Positions 32,737-41,909 of a DNA stretch of 64,000 nucleotides are shown here, piece after piece (the stretch's first letter is position 1; the number at the start of each line of letters is the position of its first letter). Below the pieces are notes generated by a model. It saw nothing but the letters and a program-made list of their open reading frames with translations. It had not been told where the DNA came from and did not search any database. The position numbers and the translations under genes are program-made. The stretch comes from Actinomadura spongiicola (lineage in GTDB: Bacteria; Actinomycetota; Actinomycetes; Streptosporangiales; Streptosporangiaceae). The stretch covers positions 150,769 to 214,768 of the forward strand of contig NZ_QVNQ01000012.1 of NCBI RefSeq assembly GCF_003432485.1, read 5' to 3'.

Positions 32737-32817
32737 ATGTCGAAGAAGACACGGAAACGCCGGGCCCGTAAGCGCAGCAAGTCCAACAAGGGCAGGCGGC
32801 CCAACGCCCGCCACTGA
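32737..32817 (+). CDS. Ribosomal protein bL37
   Basis: A 26-aa, extremely basic peptide starting MSKKTRKRRARKRSKS and ending GRRPNARH. The spacing of Lys/Arg, the SK-N-G core and the RPNA ending match bL37, the tiny large-subunit protein first seen in mycobacterial ribosome structures and present across actinobacteria. It lies after a strong terminator and has its own promoter. At 81 bases the gene is easily missed by automatic gene finders. Confidence rests on motif similarity and position. Confidence 0.85.
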   Translation: MSKKTRKRRARKRSKSNKGRRPNARH

Positions 32818-32822
32818 GCGGG

Positions 32823-33524
32823 CTAGCTCTCGATCATCTCGAACGTGATCGCGTGTTCGACGCCGACGGCGCGTCCCGCCTCCTCGGCGTTGCCGGTGAG
32901 GAACGCCGCCGCGTCGAACTCCTCGCCCAGGTTCGAGAAGTACACCTCGTGGGCGAGCAGCGAGTCGATGCACGCCGGCAGGTGGCCGGTCACGTCCACG
33001 TAGTGCGTGGCCCGCGGTGACCCGCCGAACAGCGCGAACCGGACGCCCTGCCACGGGTCGAGGCCGAGGTCGCGGAACACCCACCGGTTGGCGGCGTCCC
33101 TGATCGCGTCCGCGACGGCGAGCCCGAGGACCCGGTGGTCGGCCATGTTGAACCCGCCGCCGGGGAACGTCTCCCGGAAGTTCAGCGACAGCACCACGTC
33201 CGGCCGGTGCCGCCGGATCGCGGCGGCGAGCGAACGCCGCAGCGGCAGCCCGTACTCCAGCACGCCGTCCGGGAAGTCGAGGAACTCCACGGTCTCCACC
33301 CCGACGATCCGCGCGGCCTGCACCTGTTCGGCGCTGCGGATCCGGGCGACCTCGTCCGGATCCATCGAGTCGATCCCGGCCTCCCCGCGGGTCGCCATCA
33401 CCTCGACCACGGTCTTGCCCTGACCGGTCCACTTCGCGATCGCCGCGGACGTTCCGTACTCCACGTCGTCGGGATGCGCGACGAGCGCCAGCGCCCTTTC
33501 CCAATCCTCAGGTACCTCGTCCAT
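32823..33524 (-). CDS. PIG-L / LmbE family deacetylase
   Basis: A 233-aa zinc hydrolase fold: the AHPDD motif (VAHPDDVEYG, residues about 16-24), VVEVMATRGEAG, EVARIRSAEQVQAARIVG, FNMADHRVLGLAVADAI, and a C-terminal VGVEHAITFEM. Related enzymes deacetylate N-acetylglucosaminyl-inositol (MshB, mycothiol) or mycothiol conjugates (Mca), but this one is short and lacks a clear match to either; broad PIG-L deacetylase is the safe call. ATG 33524 after GAGG. It follows the transporter gene by 20 bases on the same strand and is probably cotranscribed. Confidence 0.85.
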   Translation of the reverse strand: MDEVPEDWERALALVAHPDDVEYGTSAAIAKWTGQGKTVVEVMATRGEAGIDSMDPDEVARIRSAEQVQAARIVGVETVEFLDFPDGVLEYGLPLRRSLAAAIRRHRPDVVLSLNFRETFPGGGFNMADHRVLGLAVADAIRDAANRWVFRDLGLDPWQGVRFALFGGSPRATHYVDVTGHLPACIDSLLAHEVYFSNLGEEFDAAAFLTGNAEEAGRAVGVEHAITFEMIES

Positions 33525-33544
33525 CCCCTCATCCTCGCCCACGG

Positions 33545-34825
33545 CTACAGGTAACGCAGCCACAGGTACGGGGTGGCGAGGGCGACAGTGACGAGGGTGA
33601 CGACGAGGCCGTAGCGGGTGAAGTACCAGAAGCTGATGGGCGAGCCGTGGCGGGCGGCGATGCCGAGGACGACGACGTTGGCGCTGGCGCCGATCGCGGT
33701 GGCGTTGCCGCCGAGGTCGGCGCCGAGGGCGAGCGCCCACCACAGGACCTGGCCGTCGTCGCCGGGGTACTGCCGGACGAGGTCCGCCACGATCGGGCTC
33801 ATCGTCGCGACGTAGGGGATGTTGTCCACGATCGCCGACAGCCCGGCCGACGCCCACAGCAGCAGCATCGCCGCGGCGCCGAGCCGGCCTTCGGTCGCGT
33901 CGGCGGCGGCCTCGGAGACCTCGCCGATCACGCCGGTCTCGACCAGCCCGCCGACCATCACGAACAGCCCGGCGAAGAAAACCAGCGTCGGCCACTCGAC
34001 CTCGCCCAGCGCGTCCTCGGTGGTCACCTTGGTCGCGGCGACGAGCAGCCCGGCGCCGAGGAGCGCGACGACGGACGGCTCGTAGTGCAGCACGGGATGC
34101 AGCACGAACGCGGCGACGACCACGGCGAGGACGGCCAGGCCCTGCACGAGCAGCCGCCGGTCGGTGATGACCTCCCGTTCTTTCAGCGCCATGACCTCGG
34201 CGGCGAGCTTCGGGTCGTAGCGGAACGCCGAGCGGAACAGCCAGCGGCAGAGCAGGCAGAACACCGCCATCAGCAGCACGACCAGCGGTGCCAGGTGAAC
34301 GAGGAAGTCGTTGAACGACAGGTCGCCGCGGCTCGCGATGATGATGTTGGGCGGGTCGCCCACCAGCGTGGCGGTGCCGCCGATGTTGGACGCCATCACC
34401 TCGGCGACGAGGTACGGCTCGGGTCGCAGGGCGAGCCGTTCGCAGACGAGGAACGTGACCGGCGCGATCAGCAGCACGGTGGTGACGTTGTCCAGCAGCG
34501 CCGACGCGGACGCGGTGAGGACGACCAGCATCACCATCAGCCGGTAGGGGCGGCCCCGCGCCCGCTTGGCGGCCCAGATCGCCACGTACTCGAACACGCC
34601 GGTCTGCCGAAGCACCGACACGATCACCATCATCCCGAGGAGCAGGAAGATGACGTTCCAGTCGATCCCGGACTCCTCGGAGTAGAAGGAGTCCTCCGCG
34701 TCGGTGATGTGCAGGAGCAGCATCAGGCCGGCGCCGCCGAGCGCCACCGCCGTCCGGTGCACCTTCTCGGTGGCGATCAGGACGTAGGCGCAGAGGAAGA
34801 TGACGATCGCGACTGTGGCCTGCAC
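33545..34825 (-). CDS. ArsB/NhaD-type ion transporter (SLC13-like)
   Basis: A 426-aa, about 11-helix membrane protein of the ArsB/NhaD/CitM superfamily. Signature features: WNVIFLLLGMMVIVSVLRQTG, SALLDNVTTVLLIAPVTFL, GGTATLVGDPPNIIIAS, and the second repeat SAIVDNIPYVATMSPIVADL with GADLGGNATAIGASANVVVLG. Such proteins export arsenite or exchange Na+/H+, or import dicarboxylates; substrate cannot be fixed from sequence and no arsR or arsC lies nearby. GTG 34825 follows GGAG by five bases. Confidence 0.85.
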   Translation of the reverse strand: MQATVAIVIFLCAYVLIATEKVHRTAVALGGAGLMLLLHITDAEDSFYSEESGIDWNVIFLLLGMMVIVSVLRQTGVFEYVAIWAAKRARGRPYRLMVMLVVLTASASALLDNVTTVLLIAPVTFLVCERLALRPEPYLVAEVMASNIGGTATLVGDPPNIIIASRGDLSFNDFLVHLAPLVVLLMAVFCLLCRWLFRSAFRYDPKLAAEVMALKEREVITDRRLLVQGLAVLAVVVAAFVLHPVLHYEPSVVALLGAGLLVAATKVTTEDALGEVEWPTLVFFAGLFVMVGGLVETGVIGEVSEAAADATEGRLGAAAMLLLWASAGLSAIVDNIPYVATMSPIVADLVRQYPGDDGQVLWWALALGADLGGNATAIGASANVVVLGIAARHGSPISFWYFTRYGLVVTLVTVALATPYLWLRYL

Positions 34826-35067
34826 GAAGTCTCCTGATCGGCGTACGCGTGACTGGACCTGCCGACCAGACTTCCCGGCGCACCGTCAGCGACTGTAACC
34901 CGTCCGCCGCGGGCCGGGTGACACCGGGGGCGGCCCGGCGCCCCCGGCGGGGGTGGGGTTTTGCCTACCTCGATCGGCGTGCTGGACCCATCCTCCGCGG
35001 CCGTCGCCGTCCGTAACTTCGATCTTGCAGGCGCCCCGAGGTGGGGCGATGGGCGGAAGGTAAGGCG

Positions 35068-35877
35068 ATGATCGGACGTAAGGGACCGGCCCCCGTGGGC
35101 GGGGCACAGGGCCAGCCCCAGGGGGAGGCGCTGCGCCTGGACGGCGTGCGGAAGGTGTACGGCGCCGAAGACAACCGGGTGGTCGCGCTGGACGGCGTGT
35201 CGCTGTCGCTGCCGACGGGGTCGTTCACCGCGGTGATGGGGCCGTCCGGGTCGGGCAAGAGCACGCTGCTCCAGTGCGCGGCGGGCCTGGACCGTCCCAC
35301 CGAGGGGCGGGTCTTCGTGGAGGGCGCCGAACTGTCCGGGGACGGCGAGGCCGCGTTGACGAAGTTCCGCAGGGAGCGGATCGGATTCGTCTTCCAGCAG
35401 TTCAACCTGCTGCCGACGCTGACCGTGACGCAGAACGTGGTGCTGCCCCTGAAGCTCGCGGGCCGGAAGGTGGACCGGGGGCGGGCGCGGACCGTCCTCG
35501 AACGCGTCGGCCTCGGCGAGCGGCTGAACCACCTGCCGGCGGAGCTGTCCGGCGGGCAGCAGCAGCGCGTGGCGATCGCGCGGGCGCTGGTGACGCGGCC
35601 GCGGGTGGTGTTCGCCGACGAGCCGACCGGCGCGTTGGACACCCGGAGCGCCCGTGACGTGCTGGTTCTGCTGCGGGAGTCGGTACAGGTCTCGGGGCAG
35701 ACGGTCGTGATGGTCACCCACGACCCGGTCGCCGCGTCCTTCGCGGACGCCGTCCTGTACCTGGCGGACGGGCGGATCGTCGGCCGGCAGGTCGCGCCGA
35801 CCGCCGAGGCCGTCGCGGAACGGATGACGCACCTGGCCGAAGAGGTCGAGCGGCAGCGGACGATGGCGGAGGCGTGA
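35068..35877 (+). CDS. MacB/LolD-like ABC transporter ATPase
   Basis: A 269-aa nucleotide-binding subunit: Walker A GPSGSGKSTLLQ, Q-loop VFQQFNLLPTLTV, signature LSGGQQQRVAIARAL, Walker B VVFADEPTGALD, and H-loop MVTHDP. The GALD and FNLLP features place it in the MacB/FtsE-like family, acting with an FtsX-type permease (the next gene). Start ATG 35068 with GGAAGG nearby. The C-terminal 35 residues extend beyond the core. Substrate unknown; may be efflux or cell-envelope stress. Confidence 0.9.
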   Translation: MIGRKGPAPVGGAQGQPQGEALRLDGVRKVYGAEDNRVVALDGVSLSLPTGSFTAVMGPSGSGKSTLLQCAAGLDRPTEGRVFVEGAELSGDGEAALTKFRRERIGFVFQQFNLLPTLTVTQNVVLPLKLAGRKVDRGRARTVLERVGLGERLNHLPAELSGGQQQRVAIARALVTRPRVVFADEPTGALDTRSARDVLVLLRESVQVSGQTVVMVTHDPVAASFADAVLYLADGRIVGRQVAPTAEAVAERMTHLAEEVERQRTMAEA

Positions 35878-35879
35878 CG

Positions 35880-37238
35880 ATGTTCCAGTTGGCGATCAGT
35901 TCGCTGCGCAGGCGAGCCGGGGCGTTCGCGGCGACCTTCCTCGCGATGTTCCTCGGCTCGGCGATCATCATGGCGTTCGCGTCGATGCTGGACACGGCGG
36001 AGGCGAGCGGCGCGACCGGAACGGCCAGGGAGACGCTCGTCGTGATGGCGAACGTCGTCGGCGGCTGGGGCCTGCTACTGGTGATCTTCGCGGTCACCTC
36101 GACGCTGACCCTGTCGGTCCGGCAGCGGGCCGCGGAGGTGGCGCTGCTGAAGAGCGTCGGCGCGACCCCGGCGCAGCTCCGCCGCATGATCGTCGGTGAG
36201 GCGGCGGCTCTGGCCGTGGTGGCGGCACTGCTCGGGATCGTCCCGGGGATGCTCCTCGGCCGGGGGCTGCTCGGCCTGCTGCACGACACCGACCAGGTCC
36301 CGGCGGACGTCGGGTACAGCTTCGGCCCGGTCGCGCTGTCCATGGGCATCGGCATCACGTTCGTGTCCGCGGTCGGCGCCGCGCTGATCACGGCCCGCCG
36401 CACGACCCGCGTCCGGGTCGTCGAGTCGCTGACGGCCGCGGCCGTCGACACCGGACGGCTGACCAGGAAGCGCATCGTGTTCGCGGTGATCTTCATCCTG
36501 GTCGCCGTGCAGCAGGCGATCATCACCGTGACCGTGATGGACGGCAAGGGCACCGACGCGATGGCGACGTCCGGGCAGGCCGACATCCTCGCCGCGATCG
36601 GCCTGGCGCTGCTCGCCCCGGCGATCATGCGGCGGGTGACGGCGCTGGTCGCGGGTCCGCTACGGCGGTTCGGCGGCGCGGCGGGCGGGCTCGCCGCCGA
36701 CACCATGCGCCGCCGCACCTCCGCGCTGGCCTCCGCCGTCACGCCGATCATCCTGTTCGTCGCGACGGCCGTCGGGACGCTGTTCCTCCAGGCCACCGAG
36801 AACGCGGCGGTGGCCGCCTCCGGGCTCGCCAAGACCAACGAGCAGAAGAACATCGAGACGCTCAACTTCGTCGTCATCGGCATGGTCGTGCTGTTCACCG
36901 CGATCATGCTGGTCAACACGCTGGTCGCGGCGACCGCGCACCGGCGCCGCGAGTTCGGCCAGACGCGGCTCGCCGGCGCCACGCCCGGCCAGGTGCTCGG
37001 TGCCGTCGCGGTCGAGTCGGCGGTGCTGACCGTCACCGGGGTCGCCGTCGGAACGGTCGCGTCCGTCTTCACGATCGTCCCGTTCGGGCTCGCCCGGAAC
37101 GACTCGGCCACCCCGGACGGCAGCGTGTGGACCTACCTCGCCGTGGTGGCGCTCGCCGCCGTCCTCACCGGGGCCACCGCCTACGCGGCGACCCGCCGGG
37201 CCGTCCGCGTCCCCGCGGTCGAGGCGGCGCTTCGCTGA
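35880..37238 (+). CDS. FtsX-like ABC permease
   Basis: A 452-aa permease with two FtsX repeats. An N-terminal helix (AGAFAATFLAMFLGSAIIMAF) precedes a short external loop and the helix triad with LSVRQRAAEVALLKSVGATPAQLRR. A second half has LVNTLVAATAHRRREFGQTRLAGATPGQ. It pairs with the upstream ATPase; ATG 35880 is preferred since GGAGG is seven bases away, over a GTG overlapping the stop. A strong hairpin ends the operon at 37261-37303. Confidence 0.88.
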   Translation: MFQLAISSLRRRAGAFAATFLAMFLGSAIIMAFASMLDTAEASGATGTARETLVVMANVVGGWGLLLVIFAVTSTLTLSVRQRAAEVALLKSVGATPAQLRRMIVGEAAALAVVAALLGIVPGMLLGRGLLGLLHDTDQVPADVGYSFGPVALSMGIGITFVSAVGAALITARRTTRVRVVESLTAAAVDTGRLTRKRIVFAVIFILVAVQQAIITVTVMDGKGTDAMATSGQADILAAIGLALLAPAIMRRVTALVAGPLRRFGGAAGGLAADTMRRRTSALASAVTPIILFVATAVGTLFLQATENAAVAASGLAKTNEQKNIETLNFVVIGMVVLFTAIMLVNTLVAATAHRRREFGQTRLAGATPGQVLGAVAVESAVLTVTGVAVGTVASVFTIVPFGLARNDSATPDGSVWTYLAVVALAAVLTGATAYAATRRAVRVPAVEAALR

Positions 37239-37260
37239 CCGGCCGCCGAACCGGCACGCC

Positions 37261-37303
37261 GCCGCGTGGGCGCCCATCCGCACGGGATGGGCGCCCACGC
37301 GGC
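37261..37303. terminator. Strong 19-bp hairpin terminator
   Basis: GCCGCGTGGGCGCCCATCC, a five-base loop and the complement form one of the longest perfect stems in the window. It lies after the ABC operon and just before the MurJ-family gene. Confidence 0.9.
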
Positions 37304-37330
37304 ATACTGGCGCGTCCGGGGGTGGTGCCG

Positions 37331-39145
37331 ATGGACGAGCCCGACAAACGCCGCATCCTGATGCCCGCGGTCCTCGACGAGGCCGAGCGCGCGGAGCCGC
37401 CCGGCGAACCCGAGACCGGGCTCGTCCCGGTCCGCGACCCCGAGGACGTCGCCGACCCCGGGACCGCCGACCGGCCCGGCTCGGAGGGCGACGAGATCGG
37501 CGGCGCCGCGCAGGCCGCGCCGCCGGGCGTCGCGCACTCCAGCGCCGTCATGGCGATCGGGACGGTCTTCTCCCGCCTCACCGGCTTCCTGCGCACGGTC
37601 GTGATCGGCGCCGCGCTCGGCACCGGGCTGCTCGGCGACGCCTACCAGGCCGCCGAGATGATCCCGTACACGGTGTACGAGCTGCTGCTCGGCGGGCTGC
37701 TCGCCAGCGTGTTCGTCCCGTTCCTGGTCAAACGGCGGATGCGGGACGCCGACGGGGGAGCGGCGACCGAGCGGCGGCTGCTCGGCGTCGTGCTGGTGTC
37801 GCTGGCCGTCCTGACCGCCGCCGCCGTCCTCGCCGCCGACCAGCTGATCTCCCTGTACGCGGGCGGGTACCAGGGCAGGCAGCGCGAGGTCGCGGTGCTG
37901 CTCACCCGGATCCTGCTCGTGCAGATCTTCTTCATCGGCGTCAGCGGGCTGGCGAGCACGCTGCTGAACGTCCGACGCCGGTTCGGGGCGCCGATGTGGG
38001 CGCCGGTCGTCAACAACCTGATCACGATGGCGGCGGGGCTGCTGTTCCTCTGGATCGCCGGGCGCGGCCGGACCACCGCGAACGTCACCGACGGCCAGCT
38101 CGCCCTGCTCGGGATCGGCTCCGCGGTCGGCACGGTCGCGCAGAGCGCCGTCCTGGCGTGGACGCTGCGGTCCGCCGGATTCCGCTGGCGCCTGCGCCTC
38201 GACCTGCGCGGCTCCGGGCTCGGCGAGGCGGTGCGGGCCGCGTCATGGATGCTGCTCTACATCGTCGTCGCGCAGGCGGGCGTCCTCGTGACCGCGAACG
38301 TCGCCACCCGCGCCGGGGACCGCGCCGTCGACGCCGCCGGGCACCCCGTCACCGGCAGCGGCCTCGCCGCGTACAAGTTCGCGCTCGTCGTCTTCCAGCT
38401 CCCGTACGCGATCATCGCGGTGTCGGTGATCACGGCGTTGCTGCCGAGGATGAGCGCGCACGTCGCGGACGGGCGCCGGGACCTCGTCCGGGACGACTTC
38501 TCCCGCGGCCTGCGCCTCGCCTCGGCGCTGCTCGTCCCGCTGTGGCTCGGGATGCTGGTGTTCGCGGTGCCCGGCTCGGTCACCTTCTTCGCCTACGGCA
38601 GCCTCACCGAGGACGGGGCGCGCCGCATCGGCGCCGTCCTGACGGTCTTCGCCGTGATGGTGCTGCCGTTCACCCTGCACCAGCTCCTGATGCGCGTCTT
38701 CTACGCGCTCGGCGACACCCGCACACCCGGCCTGATCGCCGTTCCGGCCGGGATCGTCCAGGCTGGGACGGCGTTGGCGCTGCTCCGGTTCATCCCGGCA
38801 CGGCAGGTGGTCCTCGGCCTGCCCGTCGCGTACGGCCTGTTCTACGTGGTCGGCGCGGCGGGGGCCGCGTTCGTCCTGCGGCGCCGTCTCGGCGGCATGG
38901 ACGGCCGGCGGATCCTGCGCGCCCTCGTCCGGCTGCACCTGGCCGCCGCCCCCGCCGTCGTGTTCGCGGCGGCGGCCGTGTGGGGCCTCGGCCACCTGCC
39001 GGGCGAACGGCTCCCCGCCCTGCTCGCCCTGGTCGTCGGCGGGCTCGGTGGCGGGGCGCTGTACGTCCTGACGGCCCGGCTGATGGGGGTTCCGGAGATC
39101 GGATATTTCACCGCGATGGCAGCGGCGAGAGTCCGCCGTTCCTGA
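37331..39145 (+). CDS. murJ: MurJ-family lipid II flippase-like protein
   Basis: A 604-aa, about 14-helix MviN/MurJ protein that flips lipid-linked peptidoglycan precursors. After a 65-residue acidic cytoplasmic leader: MAIGTVFSRLTGFLRTVVIG (typical first helix), YTVYELLLGGLLASVFVPFL, then VFFALGDTRTPGLIAV-like YALGDTRTPGLIAV and FFAYGSLTEDG. It lacks a C-terminal pseudokinase, unlike mycobacterial MviN. Actinomycetes usually carry another murJ near the chromosome origin, so this could be a paralogue. Start ATG 37331; no good ribosome site is evident. Confidence 0.85.
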   Translation: MDEPDKRRILMPAVLDEAERAEPPGEPETGLVPVRDPEDVADPGTADRPGSEGDEIGGAAQAAPPGVAHSSAVMAIGTVFSRLTGFLRTVVIGAALGTGLLGDAYQAAEMIPYTVYELLLGGLLASVFVPFLVKRRMRDADGGAATERRLLGVVLVSLAVLTAAAVLAADQLISLYAGGYQGRQREVAVLLTRILLVQIFFIGVSGLASTLLNVRRRFGAPMWAPVVNNLITMAAGLLFLWIAGRGRTTANVTDGQLALLGIGSAVGTVAQSAVLAWTLRSAGFRWRLRLDLRGSGLGEAVRAASWMLLYIVVAQAGVLVTANVATRAGDRAVDAAGHPVTGSGLAAYKFALVVFQLPYAIIAVSVITALLPRMSAHVADGRRDLVRDDFSRGLRLASALLVPLWLGMLVFAVPGSVTFFAYGSLTEDGARRIGAVLTVFAVMVLPFTLHQLLMRVFYALGDTRTPGLIAVPAGIVQAGTALALLRFIPARQVVLGLPVAYGLFYVVGAAGAAFVLRRRLGGMDGRRILRALVRLHLAAAPAVVFAAAAVWGLGHLPGERLPALLALVVGGLGGGALYVLTARLMGVPEIGYFTAMAAARVRRS

Positions 39146-39194
39146 CCGAGGGCGGGGGGTCCGATTCGTCCGGGGATGCCATACGCTTCGTGGC

Positions 39195-39584
39195 ATGGAC
39201 GAGGAATCGGCCGATCGGGGGAAAGGCGGCCTGCGGCGCTTCCTGCGGCGCATGGCGTCGAGCAGGGCCGAACTCGAGGCCGAGGAGCTGCAGAAGTCCT
39301 CCGGTGACGAGGGCGCGACGCCGATCACCGAGTGCGCCGAGCGCACGCGACACCGTGTGGCGGGTACGCTGCGTACGGTGACGCTCCGTCCGCGGGGCGG
39401 CGCCCCGGCGCTGGAGGCGGAGCTGTACGACGGCACCGACGTGATCAGCCTGGTCTGGCTCGGCCGCCGTAAGATCACCGGCATCGACCCGGGGCGCATG
39501 CTGCGCGCCGAGGGGCTGGTGAGCACGCAGGACGGGCGCAAGGTCATGTTCAATCCGCGATACGAGCTGCGCGGCGGTTCGTGA
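39195..39584 (+). CDS. OB-fold nucleic-acid-binding domain protein
   Basis: A 129-aa protein resembling Rv2694c-type OB-fold proteins. N-terminal basic helix (GGLRRFLRRMASSRAELEAE), a middle CAERTRHRVAGTLRTVTLRP starting the OB barrel, APALEAELYDGTDVISLVWLG, and GIDPGRMLRAEGLVS. It likely binds ssDNA or RNA. It precedes DUF3159, as in mycobacteria. TACGCT lies eight bases before the ATG, so possibly leaderless. Confidence 0.82.
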   Translation: MDEESADRGKGGLRRFLRRMASSRAELEAEELQKSSGDEGATPITECAERTRHRVAGTLRTVTLRPRGGAPALEAELYDGTDVISLVWLGRRKITGIDPGRMLRAEGLVSTQDGRKVMFNPRYELRGGS

Positions 39585-39612
39585 GGGCCGCCACGGCGGT
39601 CGGGAGTTCGAC

Positions 39613-40299
39613 GTGAGCGAAGTGGAAACGCCCCAGGACGACAGGGTCGCGCACGACACGGTCGAGGCGGCCGTGCGCGCCCAGCTCGCCAAGGCTCTCG
39701 GCGGCGTCCGCGGCATGATCGAGGCCGCGGTCCCCGTCACCGCCTTCACCGGCGCCTATGTCGCGACGAAGGACGTCAAGCTCGCCGTGGGCGCCGGCGC
39801 CGGCGCCGCGGTGCTGCTGCTGGCCGTGCGGATCGCGCAGCGCTCCAACCCGCAGTTCGTCGTGAACAGCCTCGTCGGCATCGCGGTCGCCGCGTTCTTC
39901 GCGCTGCGCTCCGGCAAGGCCGAGGACGCGTTCCTGCCCGGCATCATGCTCAACGCCGCCTACGCCGCCGCGATGATCTTCTCGATCGTGGTGCGCTGGC
40001 CGCTGGTCGGCTTCATCATCGGCACGGTCACCGGCGACCCGACCGCGTGGCGCCGCGACCCCGGGATCGTGAGGCTGTGCTCCCGGCTGACCTGGCTGCT
40101 GGTGTTGCCGTGCGCTGCGCGGGTCGCCGTCCAGTACCCCATCTACCTGGCCGACGGCGACCAGAGCGGCCTGCTCGGCCCCGCCAAGATCGTCATGGGC
40201 TGGCCGTTGCAGGTGGCGGCGCTGGCCGCGATGGTGGGCCTGCTCGCCCGCGGCCGCACCCCCATCGACCGGCCCATCGACCGGGAGAAACCCGCCTAG
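39613..40299 (+). CDS. DUF3159 membrane protein
   Basis: A 228-aa, about six-helix membrane protein: MIEAAVPVTAFTGAYVATKDVKLAV, SLVGIAVAAFFALRSGKAEDAFLPGI, VVRWPLVGFIIGTVTGDPTAWR, and AARVAVQYPIYLADG are DUF3159 features. Universal in actinobacteria beside trkA genes; function unknown (Rv2693c-like). GTG start, 28 bases after the OB-fold gene. Ends before a hairpin at 40320-40345. Confidence 0.9.
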   Translation: MSEVETPQDDRVAHDTVEAAVRAQLAKALGGVRGMIEAAVPVTAFTGAYVATKDVKLAVGAGAGAAVLLLAVRIAQRSNPQFVVNSLVGIAVAAFFALRSGKAEDAFLPGIMLNAAYAAAMIFSIVVRWPLVGFIIGTVTGDPTAWRRDPGIVRLCSRLTWLLVLPCAARVAVQYPIYLADGDQSGLLGPAKIVMGWPLQVAALAAMVGLLARGRTPIDRPIDREKPA

Positions 40300-40319
40300 C
40301 CGCGGCGCCGTCGCGGGCC

Positions 40320-40345
40320 GGTCGAGGAGGCTCGCCTCCCCGACC
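40320..40345. terminator. Hairpin terminator between convergent genes
   Basis: GGTCGAGGAGGC and GCCTCCCCGACC form a 12-bp stem with one mismatch around a two-base centre, between DUF3159 (plus) and TrkA (minus). Confidence 0.7.
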
Positions 40346-40370
40346 AGGCAACGCGTCCGGGCGGCCCGTC

Positions 40371-41030
40371 TCAGTGGCCGCCGAGGAGTTCGGCCAGTTC
40401 GTCCTCCACGTCCTGGCTGGCGAGGAACATCAGCTCGTCACCGGGCTCCAGCGTGTCGTCGGCCGTCGGCACCAGCACCCGGCCCTCCCGCAGGATCGCC
40501 ACCAGCGCCGTGTCGCGCGGCCAGTCCACCGAACCGACCCGCTGCCCGCCGAGCGGCGCGTCCTCCGGCAGCGTCAGCTCCACCAGGTTCGCCTCGCCCT
40601 GCCGGAACGTCATCAGCCGTACGAGGTCGCCGACGCTCACCGCCTCCTCAACCAGCGCTGACAGCAGCCGCGGCGTCGACACCGCCACGTCCACGCCCCA
40701 CGACTCGTTGAACAGCCACTCGTTGTTCGGGTGGTTGATCCGGGCCACGACGCGCGGCACCCCGTACTCGGTCTTCGCCAGCAGGGACACCACGAGGTTG
40801 ACCTTGTCGTCACCGGACGAGGCGACCACGACCTGGCAGCGCTCCAGCGCCGCGTCGTCCAGGGCGGAGATCTCGCACGCGTCGGCGAGCAGCCACTCGG
40901 CGCGCGGCACCATCTCCACCTTGATGGCCTTCGGGTTCTTGTCGATCAGCAGGACCTCGTGCCCGTTCTCCAGCAACTCCTGCGCGATGGACCGGCCCAC
41001 CGCGCCCGCCCCGGCGATCGCGACCCGCAT
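40371..41030 (-). CDS. trkA: TrkA family potassium-uptake regulatory protein (CeoC-like)
   Basis: A 219-aa RCK protein. The Rossmann domain begins MRVAIAGAGAVGRSIAQELL with VLLIDKNP (acidic adenine-binding residue), followed by the TrkA-C domain (about 135-215, NLVELTLPEDAPLGGQRVG). It binds NAD(H) or nucleotide and gates a K+ channel or transporter. Its ATG overlaps the stop of the second trkA by one base (TGATG), so a pair acts as hetero-complex, like CeoB/CeoC of mycobacteria. No TrkH/TrkG subunit is nearby. Confidence 0.92.
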   Translation of the reverse strand: MRVAIAGAGAVGRSIAQELLENGHEVLLIDKNPKAIKVEMVPRAEWLLADACEISALDDAALERCQVVVASSGDDKVNLVVSLLAKTEYGVPRVVARINHPNNEWLFNESWGVDVAVSTPRLLSALVEEAVSVGDLVRLMTFRQGEANLVELTLPEDAPLGGQRVGSVDWPRDTALVAILREGRVLVPTADDTLEPGDELMFLASQDVEDELAELLGGH

Positions 41031-41695
41031 CAGGACTCCTCCCCGTTCCGCGCCGCGACGGCGGCGTTGACGCGTTCGAGATCGTCGGCGCCGGCCATGA
41101 TGTGCACGATGTCGCCGTCCTGGATCACCGTGTCGCGGTCGGGGACGAGGGCCTCGCCCATCCGCGACAGGAACGCCACCCGCGTGCCCGCGTGCTCCTC
41201 CAGCGCGCCGACCTTCTCCCCGACCCATAGCCCCCCGGAGTCCAGTTCGGCGAGGACGACCGCGCCGGTCGGATCCCGCCACAGCGGCTCGGCGCCCTCG
41301 GGGAGCAGCCGCCGCAGGATCTGGTCGGCGGTCCACCGGACGGTCGCGACCGTGGGAATGCCGAGACGCTGGTACACCTCCGCGCGCCGCGGGTCGTAGA
41401 TCCGGGCCACGACGTTGTCGACGCCGAACGTCTCCCGCGCCACCCGGGCCGAGATGATGTTGGAGTTGTCGCCGCTGCTGACGGCCACGAACGCCGACGC
41501 CCGCTCGATGCCCGCCTCGGCGATCACTTCGCGGTCGAAGCCGAACCCGGTGATGCGGCGCCCCCTGAACCCGCTGCGCAGCCGCCGGAACGCCTCCGGG
41601 TTCTGGTCGATGATGGCCACCGAGTGACCCTTGTCCTCCAGGATGTGCGCGAGCGTCGAACCGACCCGCCCGCATCCCATGATCACGATATGCAC
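41030..41695 (-). CDS. trkA: TrkA family potassium-uptake regulatory protein (CeoB-like)
   Basis: A 221-aa RCK protein, paralogue of its downstream neighbour: VHIVIMGCGRVGSTLAHILE, SVAIIDQNPEAF, FVAVSSGDNSNIISARVARE, then a TrkA-C domain near RVAFLSRMGEALVPD. GTG 41695 has AAGGAA six or so bases before it. Upstream, the divergent KimA-like permease shares a 228-bp intergenic region, suggesting joint control of potassium. Confidence 0.92.
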   Translation of the reverse strand: MHIVIMGCGRVGSTLAHILEDKGHSVAIIDQNPEAFRRLRSGFRGRRITGFGFDREVIAEAGIERASAFVAVSSGDNSNIISARVARETFGVDNVVARIYDPRRAEVYQRLGIPTVATVRWTADQILRRLLPEGAEPLWRDPTGAVVLAELDSGGLWVGEKVGALEEHAGTRVAFLSRMGEALVPDRDTVIQDGDIVHIMAGADDLERVNAAVAARNGEES

Positions 41696-41909
41696 GGCCG
41701 TTCCTTCTTCCGTCCAGGGAGACGTTCCCCCTGTACCCCCCGCGCCGTGCACGGCATTCGTCGATGGCCGCCCATGCCGTGCCGCACTCGAGGATCGTTT
41801 CCTGTGAGGATCCCTACCGGGCTGCAAACCTACACATCCCCCCAGGGGAGCACTACCCGGCCCGCCCTCATGCAGGTGGGGGCGAAACGGCCGCGTCCTG
41901 CCCGAAGGC

